Origin: CAYOZN01 sp964408455
GTDB taxonomy: Bacteria > Planctomycetota > Phycisphaerae > UBA1845 > UTPLA1
Reading direction: 5' to 3'
Length of the DNA: 64,000 bases
Assembly (NCBI GenBank): GCA_964408455.1
Contig: CAYOZN010000005.1
Span: forward strand, 1 to 64,000
In this document: positions 44,382-53,449 of the stretch, piece after piece
Position numbering within the stretch: position 1 is the first letter of the stretch
Layout of the letters: the number at the start of each line of letters is the position of its first letter
Program-made: the position numbers and the translations under genes
The notes under the pieces: generated by a model
Databases searched by the model: none
Seen by the model: the letters and a program-made list of their open reading frames with translations, nothing else
Told to the model about the DNA's origin: nothing

Positions 44382-47300
44382 TCAAGGCGCAAGCAACGCA
44401 TCGACAAAGCCCTGGACGTCGGCACCGTCCAGTTCGCCGTCCTCGTTCATGTCCGCAATGCAAGCGACCGCGGCGTCCGAACCCTGGAGCAGGGCCTCGA
44501 CGAACACAGGAATGTCGTCGGTCGTGGTCGTGCCGCTGAGGTCGACGTCGCCCGTGTGCGGCTCCGGACCCGCCGCTTCGTCCGCACCACGATCGACGTG
44601 GCAGCCCTGCACGCGCGGTTCGCCGTCAATATCCTGCGCCGCGGCCTCGACGGGATCGTACGCAGGATCGCCGGAGTCGATGGCCGGCGAGCCCACCGCC
44701 AGATGGACATCGTCGTCCGGCGTGCCGAAGACATCGTCGGTCCCGTCGGGATCAACCAGCATCGGATTGATCCCGTCGTTAAATACGCCGCCGAGCCCGC
44801 CGGACCAGCCTGCCACGCTCGAATATGCAATCGCAGTTGTACTGTCAAACAACTCCAACTGCTGCGCCTCGGTGTTCCCCGGACCGGCATTGTCCCACAG
44901 GATGCTTTGCCGGATTTCGCCGATCGCATCGGACATGTACACGCCGCCAGGGCCGAACCCGGCCGTATTGCCGGCCAGCGTGCAGTTCACCAATTGTGCG
45001 TCGGCGCCGTCGTAATTCCACAGCCCGCCGCCCGCGCCCTCCGGCGATCGATTGCCCGTGAATACGCAATTGAGATAGGCGTGCGTGCCGGCGAAGCTGC
45101 TGTGGGCGCCGCCGCCGCCGAACGCGCCTTCGTTTCGTAGAAACCGCGTGTTGGCAACGACGACATCGGCATCGTCACTCCATATACCCCCGCCATACCA
45201 CGCCGCATTGTCGCGCAGCGTGCACGCCTCCATCGTCGCCGTGCTCCCCGCGAACACGCCGACCGCGCCACCGCCGAAGCCCGCCTCGTTGCCGACAAAC
45301 TCCGTGCCGGCGATCTCTGCCGACGATTCCGATGTCAGCGTCAACGCGCCCCCCTGTCCGAAGCCGGCCTCCGCGCCCGACATGTTGCTGTCGAACTGGC
45401 AGTTGCTGATCGTCGCCTGAGCGTCAAACAGTTCCATCGCCCCGGTGAAGTCCGCGCTGTTCAGGGCAAACACCGTGTCCGCAATGTCGATCCCCGCGCC
45501 GTCCACCTCGACGGCCCCGGCCACGTACGACTGGTTGCCGGCAAGGGTGCAGCCTGTCAGCACCGGCAGCGATCCGTTAAACGCGCGCAGCGCCCCGCCA
45601 AAGCCAAACTCGTCTGTGGTGAAGTTGGTGGTGAAGGCGCATTCCACAAACGAGGGGCTGCTCGCATTGCAGTGAACGCCGCCACCGGCAAACACCGCCT
45701 GGTTGCTGTTGAACTGGCACAGCGAGTAGAGCGGCTGCGAATTGAAGTGCTCGACCGCCCCGCCGTACTGCGCGCGATTATCGATGAACAGGCATCTGGT
45801 GAACGACTGCGGCGCCTCCTCCGAGTACAGGGCCCCGCCCACGAAATCCGCGCGGTTGGACTGAAAGGTGCAATCCACCACCGCCGCGCTCGAACACCGC
45901 GCCATCAGTCCGCCCGCGCCGGTGTGCGGCCAGCCGGGGCCGTCGGCATTCCCATCCGCCAGCACAACCCCTTCCAATCGGGCACTCGCCTGTCGATCGT
46001 CCGCGTTGGCGACGTGATAACTGTTGTCCTGCTCGTCGCCGGGCGAACCGATATCGCCGCTCAGCACCGCGATGTTGATCTCGGGATCGCGCTCCGCCAG
46101 TGAAGCCTCGTTGCCGGCAAAGCCGCCGAAGATCGTCACACCATCGATCAGCCGAAACGTCCGCCGCCGATCGCCCGTCCCCTCGTCGGGGTAATACGTG
46201 CCGTCCGCGACCCAGATCTCCGTGACCGCGCCACGCGATCGCACCGCCAGCCCGAGGGCATCCGTCAGCCGCTCAAATGCACTGGTCCATGTCGCGCCGT
46301 CGCCGCCGGGCAGTGCCATCGCATCGACATGAAGGCGCGACGGCGGCAGGGGCGAGATCGTGCTGGGACGAAAGTTCGCAACCGTAAAAGCCATCTCGTT
46401 GATGGATTGTGCGTTGTTGCAGATGTTGCCGTGCTCGTCCACGCCGCCGATCGGCAGGCCGCCGACCAGCACATCCGGATTTGAAAAGTACGGCACCGTC
46501 GTGCCCGGCGGATAGCACATGATGTCCTTGTTGGGCGTGCACGGCAGCGGCGCGCACGGAGCCGGCGGAGGACCGGGACAGGGCTGGCGATACCCGTAGG
46601 AATATTCAAAGAACCCCGTGCCGGACAGGTTGCACCGGTCGTGCTGGCATCCGAAGTTATGGCCCAGCTCGTGAGCCAGCGTCTCGAACAACGCGTTGTC
46701 CTCGCGTATGACGGAGAAGCCGGAACGGCCGTCGTCCTCCGGATGCAGCAGCACCGGCTGATAGGCCACGCCACCGGCATCGACGGTGTTGCCGACCCAC
46801 AGCGAAACCAGATCGGCCCCGTACGTGTCCCGCTCCGTATGGATGAAGTCGATAAAGCCATCGCCGATTGCCACCAGCCGATCTAAATTCTCGACGGCCG
46901 AAGGCACTTCGACATAGTCGATGGCCGCCGTTCGAATCAGCCGGATGGTCGTGTTGATTCCGCTGTTGACGAAGGCATCGTTCGTGTAGAGCACCGCGGC
47001 ATCGATCTCGGCCTCGATCTGGGCCTGACCGCCGGCCGCCGCCTCGGCCGCCGCGGTGTAATAGACCATCAGGTCGACCGTGCTGCCGTCGTCGGCCGCG
47101 TGCCCGGCCAGTGGCGACTCGAGCACGGGGCAGATGCTGTCGCCCCGCGGATTCGGGCCGGAGCCGCCTTGCGAGCCATTCCCCTCTTCGACTTTGGGCA
47201 GGCCGTCCGCGCCACAGGTGCGACCCTCTCCGACCGTCGTGTCAATCTCGCGAAGAACGACCCGACTCAAGGTCAACGGCCGGGCATCGAACTGTCCGAG

Positions 47301-47747
47301 GCCGGGCACAATCAAAGAGATTGCGTACATGCCCCGGCGCAGTACGAGCGTGCAACGTGAGTCATCCATCCCTGTGATCCGGCCGGCCGCCCGCACTTCT
47401 CCCGTCTCGGCGGGCCAGAATCGATCGAATTGGATATCGAATGTGGCGTCTTCGAAAAAGTCGAGCCGCAGCATGGCCGTTTTGCCGTCGAGCAGAGGAG
47501 AAATCGCCGCGGGGTCTATTTCGGCATCTCGCCGGCGGATTGCAAACGGGTCTGCATCCGGCCGGGGTGCTGAAAACGACCGGAACAGTGGCACGCCGAT
47601 CTCCGGCAATGGCGTTGAATTATCTTCGGACGGGCCGTACTGATCCGCACGGCTCTCGAACGCGACCAGAAAAACCGCGACGATCGCCATGCACCGCGAA
47701 ATCGCCGCCAGTCGACGAAATAGACAGGCAGGAGCCTGAATTCTCAT
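44382..47747 (-). CDS. Secreted zincin protease with beta-helix and dockerin-like end
   Basis: Encodes 1121 residues. A signal peptide covers residues 1-34. A beta-rich propeptide-like region leads to a zincin domain (200-430) with TLAHELGHNFGCQHDRC (zinc ligands) and Met-turn KDIMCYPP. Residues 470-1045 form a right-handed beta-helix of Polymorphic-outer-membrane type (FQSNRADFVGGALYSEEAP, GGGVHCNASSPSF etc.). The end GDVDLSGTTTTDDIPVFVEALLQ...ADMNEDGELDGADVQGFVDALL is a dockerin-like pair of calcium loops. A cell-surface or secreted hydrolase is likely. Confidence 0.9.
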   Translation of the reverse strand: MRIQAPACLFRRLAAISRCMAIVAVFLVAFESRADQYGPSEDNSTPLPEIGVPLFRSFSAPRPDADPFAIRRRDAEIDPAAISPLLDGKTAMLRLDFFEDATFDIQFDRFWPAETGEVRAAGRITGMDDSRCTLVLRRGMYAISLIVPGLGQFDARPLTLSRVVLREIDTTVGEGRTCGADGLPKVEEGNGSQGGSGPNPRGDSICPVLESPLAGHAADDGSTVDLMVYYTAAAEAAAGGQAQIEAEIDAAVLYTNDAFVNSGINTTIRLIRTAAIDYVEVPSAVENLDRLVAIGDGFIDFIHTERDTYGADLVSLWVGNTVDAGGVAYQPVLLHPEDDGRSGFSVIREDNALFETLAHELGHNFGCQHDRCNLSGTGFFEYSYGYRQPCPGPPPAPCAPLPCTPNKDIMCYPPGTTVPYFSNPDVLVGGLPIGGVDEHGNICNNAQSINEMAFTVANFRPSTISPLPPSRLHVDAMALPGGDGATWTSAFERLTDALGLAVRSRGAVTEIWVADGTYYPDEGTGDRRRTFRLIDGVTIFGGFAGNEASLAERDPEINIAVLSGDIGSPGDEQDNSYHVANADDRQASARLEGVVLADGNADGPGWPHTGAGGLMARCSSAAVVDCTFQSNRADFVGGALYSEEAPQSFTRCLFIDNRAQYGGAVEHFNSQPLYSLCQFNSNQAVFAGGGVHCNASSPSFVECAFTTNFTTDEFGFGGALRAFNGSLPVLTGCTLAGNQSYVAGAVEVDGAGIDIADTVFALNSADFTGAMELFDAQATISNCQFDSNMSGAEAGFGQGGALTLTSESSAEIAGTEFVGNEAGFGGGAVGVFAGSTATMEACTLRDNAAWYGGGIWSDDADVVVANTRFLRNEGAFGGGGAHSSFAGTHAYLNCVFTGNRSPEGAGGGLWNYDGADAQLVNCTLAGNTAGFGPGGVYMSDAIGEIRQSILWDNAGPGNTEAQQLELFDSTTAIAYSSVAGWSGGLGGVFNDGINPMLVDPDGTDDVFGTPDDDVHLAVGSPAIDSGDPAYDPVEAAAQDIDGEPRVQGCHVDRGADEAAGPEPHTGDVDLSGTTTTDDIPVFVEALLQGSDAAVACIADMNEDGELDGADVQGFVDALLAP

Positions 47748-47995
47748 GGTTCACCCCCGGGCCAGCCCGTGCTCGTGCCGCGCCTGCGCTGCTGCGAGCA
47801 TGTCTTAAACCTGCTTGGAAATCACCTCCGTGCCGACTGGCATTATACCGGATTGGTGGGCGATTCTGCCCCTGTGTGCGGCCTTCTTGCGCGGCGCCGG
47901 GGCCGATCCTCTTGCTGCCGGCCCCCATCCGTGCGCCAACCGAATTTCGCCGGAGTGTCCCAAAACCGGCCAAGACGCAGCATGGGCGGCTCACT

Positions 47996-48066
47996 TGCGG
48001 TCGGCGGGATTCGAACCCGCATACACCGGCATCTCATGCCGACGGCTTTACCGTATCCCACTTCCG
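47996..48066 (-). pseudogene. tRNA-Leu(GAG) remnant
   Basis: On the minus strand CGGAAGTGG...CGGTAAAGCC resembles the 5' and D-arm part of a tRNA-Leu. An anticodon arm TCGGC-ATGAGAT-GCCGG carries anticodon GAG, and the T arm GCGGG-TTCGAAT-CCCGC is perfect. The 3' acceptor CGACCGC has no 5' partner, because that half is replaced by repeat sequence, and the long variable arm expected of tRNA-Leu is gone. Judged a pseudogene; CCA is not encoded. Confidence 0.6.
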
Positions 48067-48108
48067 GGTGCCACTGCTCTGTGAGCAGTGTCGAACACCC
48101 GGTGTTCG
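48064..48108 (+). repeat. Hairpin repeat with two competing outer stems
   Basis: The repeat core CACTGCTCTGTGAGCAGTG (48072-48090) is enclosed by CCGGGTG (48064-48070) and CACCCGG (48096-48102). The right arm can instead pair in CGAACAC-CCG-GTGTTCG (48092-48108). The two foldings exclude each other. It lies about 70 bases upstream of the ferredoxin gene. Confidence 0.75.
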
Positions 48109-48174
48109 TCCGATTTGCTCTGGCAAGCCGCGCGGCGTCGTGTCCTCCCTATGATGGACCGGCGGGAAGAACTC

Positions 48175-48441
48175 ATGGCCCACGTCATCACTGATCGCTG
48201 TGTCGGCAGCAAGAGCACTTCCTGCGTGGCGGTCTGCCCGGTGGACTGCATTCATCCGCTGCCGGAGGCGTCCGACTTCGGGGCCCATCCCATGCTCTTC
48301 ATCAATCCCCACGTGTGCATCGACTGCGGCCTGTGCGTCGATGTCTGCCCCTCTGCCGCGATCTTCCTGGAGGAAGATCTGCCGCCCGACTTGAAGCGCT
48401 TTCTCGGCATCAACGCCGACTACTTCGAGAGTCGCGCGTAG
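48175..48441 (+). CDS. 7Fe-type ferredoxin
   Basis: Encodes 88 residues from the ATG at 48175; in-frame ATGs at 48151 and 48154 would add a short N-terminus. DRCVGSKSTSCVAVCPVDC gives C-x7-C-x3-C-x3-C and CIDCGLCVDVCP gives C-x2-C-x2-C-x3-CP. This is the arrangement of ferredoxins with one [3Fe-4S] and one [4Fe-4S] cluster. It carries low-potential electrons in the cytosol. No partner gene is next to it. Confidence 0.93.
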   Translation: MAHVITDRCVGSKSTSCVAVCPVDCIHPLPEASDFGAHPMLFINPHVCIDCGLCVDVCPSAAIFLEEDLPPDLKRFLGINADYFESRA

Positions 48442-48668
48442 AGCGGTGGCATTCTGGTCCGCCGCAATGTGTCGGTTCCGCGACGAGCGCGCTGGCTCCG
48501 CCCTCCTTGCGTTATGGGGCCGCATCGTCTACATGAAAAGGCACGATTCACCTGTCGCGATCGGCTGTTCACGGTCCTGAAAAAGCGGGGCAATCCATAA
48601 GCATCGGACACCCAGCGGCGATCGAAAGGGGGCGATAAGCGAGCGGGGTCCATAACTCGACACTCGTC

Positions 48669-48692
48669 AAAATGCACTTGCATTTTGCAAGT
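48669..48692. promoter_or_regulatory. Two interlocking inverted repeats
   Basis: AAAATGC-ACTT-GCATTTT (48669-48686) and ACTTGC-ATTTT-GCAAGT (48676-48692) overlap and abut the -35 of the predicted promoter. They are likely operators, or alternate stems if transcribed. Confidence 0.5.
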
Positions 48693-48721
48693 TGATTAGC
48701 CGCGGGAGCCGGCCTTAGAAT
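48692..48721 (+). promoter_or_regulatory. Candidate promoter of the TSP3 surface protein
   Basis: TTGATT (48692-48697), 18 bp, TAGAAT (48716-48721). The -10 matches consensus at five of six positions; the -35 is weaker. Confidence 0.4.
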
Positions 48722-48912
48722 CGGCAACGATCAACCGCCGGCAACGCACCTGCATGGAAATCCTCGCACTCGCTTTCAGCGAACGCCGGCAGTGAATCGG
48801 GCGGAACACGAATTGCGGTTAATGCTCCGGTCAGTTTTTCGGCGTGGGGGCGCCGATGCCAATTCCTTTACACCAATCGCCGGAGCCTAGCGAATTACCC
48901 TGGGGAGATGTC

Positions 48913-51900
48913 ATGAGGAACGTTCGAAACAATGGAATTCTGTCTCGGTTTATCTGCTGTAGTGCCATCGCATTGCTCACCCTCTCGGTGGGCGTTGACA
49001 AGGCACTCGCCGCAAGGTTCATCAACTCGGTGAGCCTGAACAACGGCGCCGCCTGGGAGTTTGACAACGACGGAAACGTCACCACCGTCGGCGATTCCGT
49101 CACCGTCCTGCCCGGCTTGCCGCTCAGCGTCACCATGGTCGTGACCACCACCGGTAACAACAGCAACAACGACTGGGAGTCCTCCAGTTACCGGATTTCA
49201 AACGGTTCCGGCTCCTTCACCTGCGTGAATACCTCCGACGCCGAAACGGCGGGGACTCACGTCCGAACCTTTCTGATCAACGCGCCCGGCACCACCGGCA
49301 CCTTTGATGCCACTTTCCGGGCCCACATCGATGACGGTTGCAGCACCGACGGCAACGACGACAGCAAGCCCGCCGTCCTCTCCGACGCCGTCATCGTCGC
49401 CAACCCGGTCGCCAATCCCGCCCTCTCGCAGGGTTGCGGCCTGGACGTCGTCCTCGTGCTCGACGTGTCCGGCAGCATTTCCGGCGATACCAACACCACC
49501 GGCAACGGTGAGCCCGACGAGTTGACGCAGGTCCACAACGCGGCAAAGGCCTTCGTCAATTCACTCCTGCCTGCAACCCCCAGCCGCATCGCACTCGTAC
49601 AGTTCGCCAGCTCCGCCAGCACCGTGCGCGAGCTCACGGACAACGTCACTCAGCTCAACAACGACATCAACGGCATCGACGGCGACGGCTTCACCAACTG
49701 GGAAGACGCCATTGCCACGGCCCATTCCATTCTCACGGGACCCAGCGATCGAACAGACAGCCTCCATCCCGACCTGATCGTCATAATCACTGACGGCGAT
49801 CCGACCATCAGCTCCGCCGGCGGCTCCAACAACGGCCAGCCCAATATCCACCTGAGCCCGGCCGTCGCAGAGGCCAATGCCGCCAAGACCTCGACCGGCC
49901 CCATTCGCATCGTGGCCGTGGGCATCGGCAACAACCCGACGATCTCCCGCCTGCAGGCCATCTCGGGCCCCAACGTCCATCCGCCCGCTGACATCAACCA
50001 GAACACCGACGTCATCCTGTCGGGCTTCGACAACCTGGCCGGCGCCCTCAGCGAACTGGCCCTCGGCCTGTGCGGCGGCACCATCACCGTGCAGAAATCC
50101 ATCGACCTCGACGGCATGATCGGCACCAGCAACGATCGCATCACCAGCGGATCGCTCGTGAGCGGCTGGAACTACGGCGCTGCGGTCGTCGACGGCAGCA
50201 GCATGCCAGCCTCCGCCGCAACCGGCAGCGAAGGCACCGTCAATTTCGAAATTTCAATCGATGACGACACGGCGACCGTGACCATCACCGAAACCGTCAA
50301 GACCGGCTACGTCGTCATCGGCGGATCGTGTACCGGCGCCACCATCAACGGCACCTTCAACGCCGCCACCGGCAGCATCGAAGGCATCGTGGTGAGCCAG
50401 CTCGACATCGTTCAGTGCTCGTTCATCAATGCCGCCGGCACCGACTGCAACGACAACGGCATTCCCGATGAGCTGGAACCCGGCGACGATGACGACGGCA
50501 TTCCGAACACCTGCGACAATTGCCCGGACGTCGACAACCCGGGACAGCAGGACAGTGACTCCGACAGCGTCGGCGATGCATGCGACAACTGCCCGAACGA
50601 TAAGAACACGAATCAGGCCGACACGGACAACGACGGCGTCGGCAACGTCTGCGACAACTGCCCGAACCACCACAACCCCGGTCAGGAAGACTGCGACAAC
50701 GATGGCGAGGGCGACGCCTGCGAACTCGACACTGACGACGACGGCATTCCCGACGACTGCGACAACTGCCCGCTCGACGGAAATGCGAATCAGGCCGATA
50801 GCGACGAAGACGGCATCGGCGATGCCTGCGACAACTGCCCGAACCACCACAACCCCGGTCAGGAAGACTGCGACAGCGATGGCGAGGGCGACGCCTGCGA
50901 GCTCGACTCGGACGATGACGGCATTCCGGACGACTGCGACAACTGTCCCTTTGCCGCCAACCAGGATCAGCTCGATTCCGACAAGGATGGCGTAGGCGAC
51001 GCCTGCGACAACTGCGTCAACACCAAGAACGCTCAGCAGACCAACACCGACGGCGACAGCTTCGGCGACGAGTGCGACAACTGCCCCGGCGTGGCCAACA
51101 ACGACCAGGCCGACGAGGATGAAGACGGCGTCGGCGACCTGTGCGACAACTGCCCGTTTGACTCCGACGACGGCCAGGCCGACGCGGATCAGGACGGCGT
51201 TGGCGATCTCTGCGATAACTGTGTAAACGATTCCAACGAAGATCAGGCCGACGACGACAGCGATGGCTTCGGCGATGCCTGCGACAACTGCCCTGTCCTT
51301 GGCAACCCCGGTCAGGCCGATTCCGACGAGGATGGCGTGGGCGATGCCTGCGACAACTGTCCGGACGACAGCAACGAGGATCAGCTCGACTCCGACAGTG
51401 ACGGTCTCGGCGATGCCTGCGATAACTGCCCCTTGGTCGCCAATCCCGAACAAGAGGATTGCGACGATGACGGCATCGGCAATGCCTGCTCCGGTGAGCC
51501 GGACTGCAACGGCAACATGCTGCCCGACTCGTGCGATATCGAGCAGGGCGCCCCGGACACCAATGAAAACGGCGTGCCCGATTCGTGCGAATTCGGCGCC
51601 TGCTGCTTCGAGTTCACCTGCAACCCGAGCATCAATGAGCAGGACTGTGTCGAGCTTCAGGGCACCTTCCTCGGCGTGGGCGCCCCGTGCGACACATGTC
51701 CGGAGCCCGTCACCGGTGCCTGCTGCGGTGACTTCAAGGATCTCTGTGCCGTCGTGACGCCGCCCGCATGCGAAGAGATCAACGGCACCTACCTCGGCGA
51801 CAACACCACCTGCGACCAGGATGGCGACGGCGACGGTGTCACCGACTGCCGGGACTGCTGCCCCGATTCAGCTCCGGGCGCGGTCGTTGATGAGGAGGGC

Positions 51901-53061
51901 TGCGAATTCGTGGGCGCCGATGCCGGCGGACCCTATGCCGCACCCTGCCCGTCGACGCCCGGCATCGTTGAAATCCCGCTGGTCGGCGTCGGAACCGGGC
52001 AGATTTCGACCTGCTCCTTCCCGAACGGCTTCCTCATCAACGAGTGGTCGACCGACTGCCCCGGCGCCACGATCGTGGATCCGACTGCCAGCGACACCAC
52101 GCTCATCATCGACACCTCGATCGCGGGATGCCCGTTGGAATGCAACGTGACTTTGACCGTCACCCTCATCCCGCAGCCGCCATCGGCCACCGCCAGCGTC
52201 GGCGGGGTGCTCACGGCGACGGCCACCACGACGGTGACGCTGTTCGATGACTGCAACGGCAACAACACCCCCGACGGCGACGACATCGCCACCGGCACCA
52301 GCGAGGACTGCAACACCAACGGCATTCCGGATGAGTGCGACGTCGATCCCACCGATCCGGATGGCAATGGCGAATTCAGCCCGGACTGCAATGCCAACGT
52401 CGTGCCCGATGAGTGCGAGACCGACTGCAACGTCAACGGCATTCCGGATGCGTGCGATGTCGATCCGGCCGATCCGGATGGCAACGGCGAAACCAGCGCC
52501 GACTGCAACGAAAACGGCGTGCCGGACGAGTGCGAACTCGAGGACAATGACTGCAACGCAAACGGCATTCCGGACGACTGCGAAGCCGACTGCAATGCAA
52601 ACGGCGTCCCCGACGAGTGCGACCTCGATCCGTCGGACCCGGACGGCAACGGCGAAACCAGTGCCGACTGCAACGAAAATGGCGTGCCCGACGAGTGCGA
52701 TATCGATGGCACCGATCCCGACGGGAACGGTCAAACCAGCGGTGACTGCAACGCCAATGGCGTGCCAGACGAGTGCGAGACAGACACTGACGGCGACGGC
52801 GTCATCGATGCCTGCGACAACTGCCCCGAGGTGCCCAATGCCGACCAGGCCGACGCCGACAATGACGGCATCGGCGACGCCTGCGACGTGCCGGCTGGCC
52901 AGGGCGCCTGCGACCCGGCCGATGAGGATCCGTTCAACATCCTCTTCAGCCTGCTGTTCCACGCACCGGTGTGCGGTGGCGGCTGCCCGGCCATGATCGC
53001 GGCGACGCTCTGCGGCATCGTGGTCCTGAAGAGCCGCCGCAGCCGGCGGCGCCGCAGATGA
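48913..53061 (+). CDS. VWA and thrombospondin type 3 repeat surface protein
   Basis: Encodes 1382 residues from the ATG at 48913, after GGGGAGA. A signal peptide precedes a beta domain, then a VWA domain with MIDAS DVSGS (about residues 174-375). From about 510 to 855 there are at least eleven thrombospondin type 3 repeats (CDNCP...DxDxDGxGDAC), calcium-binding. Two Cys-rich units beginning GACC follow, then DCNxNGxPDECE repeats (about 1115-1290) and another TSP3 unit. The C-terminus CGGGCPAMIAATLCGIVVLKSRRSRRRRR-type tail is a hydrophobic segment with basic end, an anchor or sorting signal. Confidence 0.93.
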   Translation: MRNVRNNGILSRFICCSAIALLTLSVGVDKALAARFINSVSLNNGAAWEFDNDGNVTTVGDSVTVLPGLPLSVTMVVTTTGNNSNNDWESSSYRISNGSGSFTCVNTSDAETAGTHVRTFLINAPGTTGTFDATFRAHIDDGCSTDGNDDSKPAVLSDAVIVANPVANPALSQGCGLDVVLVLDVSGSISGDTNTTGNGEPDELTQVHNAAKAFVNSLLPATPSRIALVQFASSASTVRELTDNVTQLNNDINGIDGDGFTNWEDAIATAHSILTGPSDRTDSLHPDLIVIITDGDPTISSAGGSNNGQPNIHLSPAVAEANAAKTSTGPIRIVAVGIGNNPTISRLQAISGPNVHPPADINQNTDVILSGFDNLAGALSELALGLCGGTITVQKSIDLDGMIGTSNDRITSGSLVSGWNYGAAVVDGSSMPASAATGSEGTVNFEISIDDDTATVTITETVKTGYVVIGGSCTGATINGTFNAATGSIEGIVVSQLDIVQCSFINAAGTDCNDNGIPDELEPGDDDDGIPNTCDNCPDVDNPGQQDSDSDSVGDACDNCPNDKNTNQADTDNDGVGNVCDNCPNHHNPGQEDCDNDGEGDACELDTDDDGIPDDCDNCPLDGNANQADSDEDGIGDACDNCPNHHNPGQEDCDSDGEGDACELDSDDDGIPDDCDNCPFAANQDQLDSDKDGVGDACDNCVNTKNAQQTNTDGDSFGDECDNCPGVANNDQADEDEDGVGDLCDNCPFDSDDGQADADQDGVGDLCDNCVNDSNEDQADDDSDGFGDACDNCPVLGNPGQADSDEDGVGDACDNCPDDSNEDQLDSDSDGLGDACDNCPLVANPEQEDCDDDGIGNACSGEPDCNGNMLPDSCDIEQGAPDTNENGVPDSCEFGACCFEFTCNPSINEQDCVELQGTFLGVGAPCDTCPEPVTGACCGDFKDLCAVVTPPACEEINGTYLGDNTTCDQDGDGDGVTDCRDCCPDSAPGAVVDEEGCEFVGADAGGPYAAPCPSTPGIVEIPLVGVGTGQISTCSFPNGFLINEWSTDCPGATIVDPTASDTTLIIDTSIAGCPLECNVTLTVTLIPQPPSATASVGGVLTATATTTVTLFDDCNGNNTPDGDDIATGTSEDCNTNGIPDECDVDPTDPDGNGEFSPDCNANVVPDECETDCNVNGIPDACDVDPADPDGNGETSADCNENGVPDECELEDNDCNANGIPDDCEADCNANGVPDECDLDPSDPDGNGETSADCNENGVPDECDIDGTDPDGNGQTSGDCNANGVPDECETDTDGDGVIDACDNCPEVPNADQADADNDGIGDACDVPAGQGACDPADEDPFNILFSLLFHAPVCGGGCPAMIAATLCGIVVLKSRRSRRRRR

Positions 53062-53133
53062 CGATGGCGTCCCGATGCGCCCGGCCCATCGCGGCACGGC
53101 GCTGTCGAAACGCCTGACATGACGTGACACGAA

Positions 53134-53182
53134 AAACGCCCGCTCCGGCGAACTTCACCGGGGCGGGCGTTTCCTTTTTTTT
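53134..53182. terminator. Bidirectional terminator
   Basis: AAACGCCCGC (53134-53143) pairs with GCGGGCGTTT (53163-53172), with T8 at 53175-53182 on the plus strand and A-run GAAAAA on the other side. It serves the TSP3 gene and the small minus-strand gene after 53201. Confidence 0.85.
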
Positions 53183-53200
53183 ACCTCGTGCCGCGCGTAC

Positions 53201-53308
53201 TCAGCGAATGCCCCAGTCGAAGTCAACGCCGAATATCACGCGGATGGGATACGTCAGCAGAAAGCCAATCAGCCGCGGTACGAACGTCCAGAATTCCTCA
53301 ATTGACAT
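53201..53308 (-). CDS. 35-residue membrane peptide
   Basis: The minus-strand frame MSIEEFWTFVPRLIGFLLTY...GIR is 35 residues, with one hydrophobic segment (about 9-27) between charged ends. AGGAG lies eight bases before the ATG, and the bidirectional terminator follows the stop. It has the marks of a real gene but no known relative; similar size to small membrane regulators or toxin-like peptides. Coding is inferred from the start context only. Confidence 0.6.
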   Translation of the reverse strand: MSIEEFWTFVPRLIGFLLTYPIRVIFGVDFDWGIR

Positions 53309-53449
53309 AATTGTGCTCCTTTTGCGAGGCGACGTGCGAAATGCGCATGCGAGGAGATGAATGAACAGGCTACCTGTGCCACGCCCGCACGGTCAAGCGT
53401 TTTGCCGCCGGTACCGCCCGAACCGGCCGCCCTGATGTCAAAAACGCGT

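Larger units (their letters stand above)
48442..48912. other. Long leader/intergenic region before surface protein
   Basis: No gene seen. It holds interlocking inverted repeats at 48669-48692 and a candidate promoter at 48692-48721. If that promoter is used, the mRNA leader would be about 185 bases. Confidence 0.5.

Noticed and set aside
44361..47650. 16-base direct repeat GACGGGCCGTACTGAT near 44364 and 47632 as attachment sites
   Set aside because: A match of this length is expected by chance in a window of this size, and no integrase or element boundary is near.
47996..48066. tmRNA 3' end
   Set aside because: A true tmRNA would need a tag-peptide reading frame and pseudoknots upstream; here an anticodon arm is present.
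50440..52800. Tandem DNA repeat or CRISPR-like array
   Set aside because: The periodicity comes from TSP3 and DCNxNGxPDECE protein repeats in one long reading frame.
51868..53130. Long minus-strand frame of about 420 codons
   Set aside because: Antisense to the TSP3 protein; its Val/Ala repeats mirror the DCNxNG repeats.
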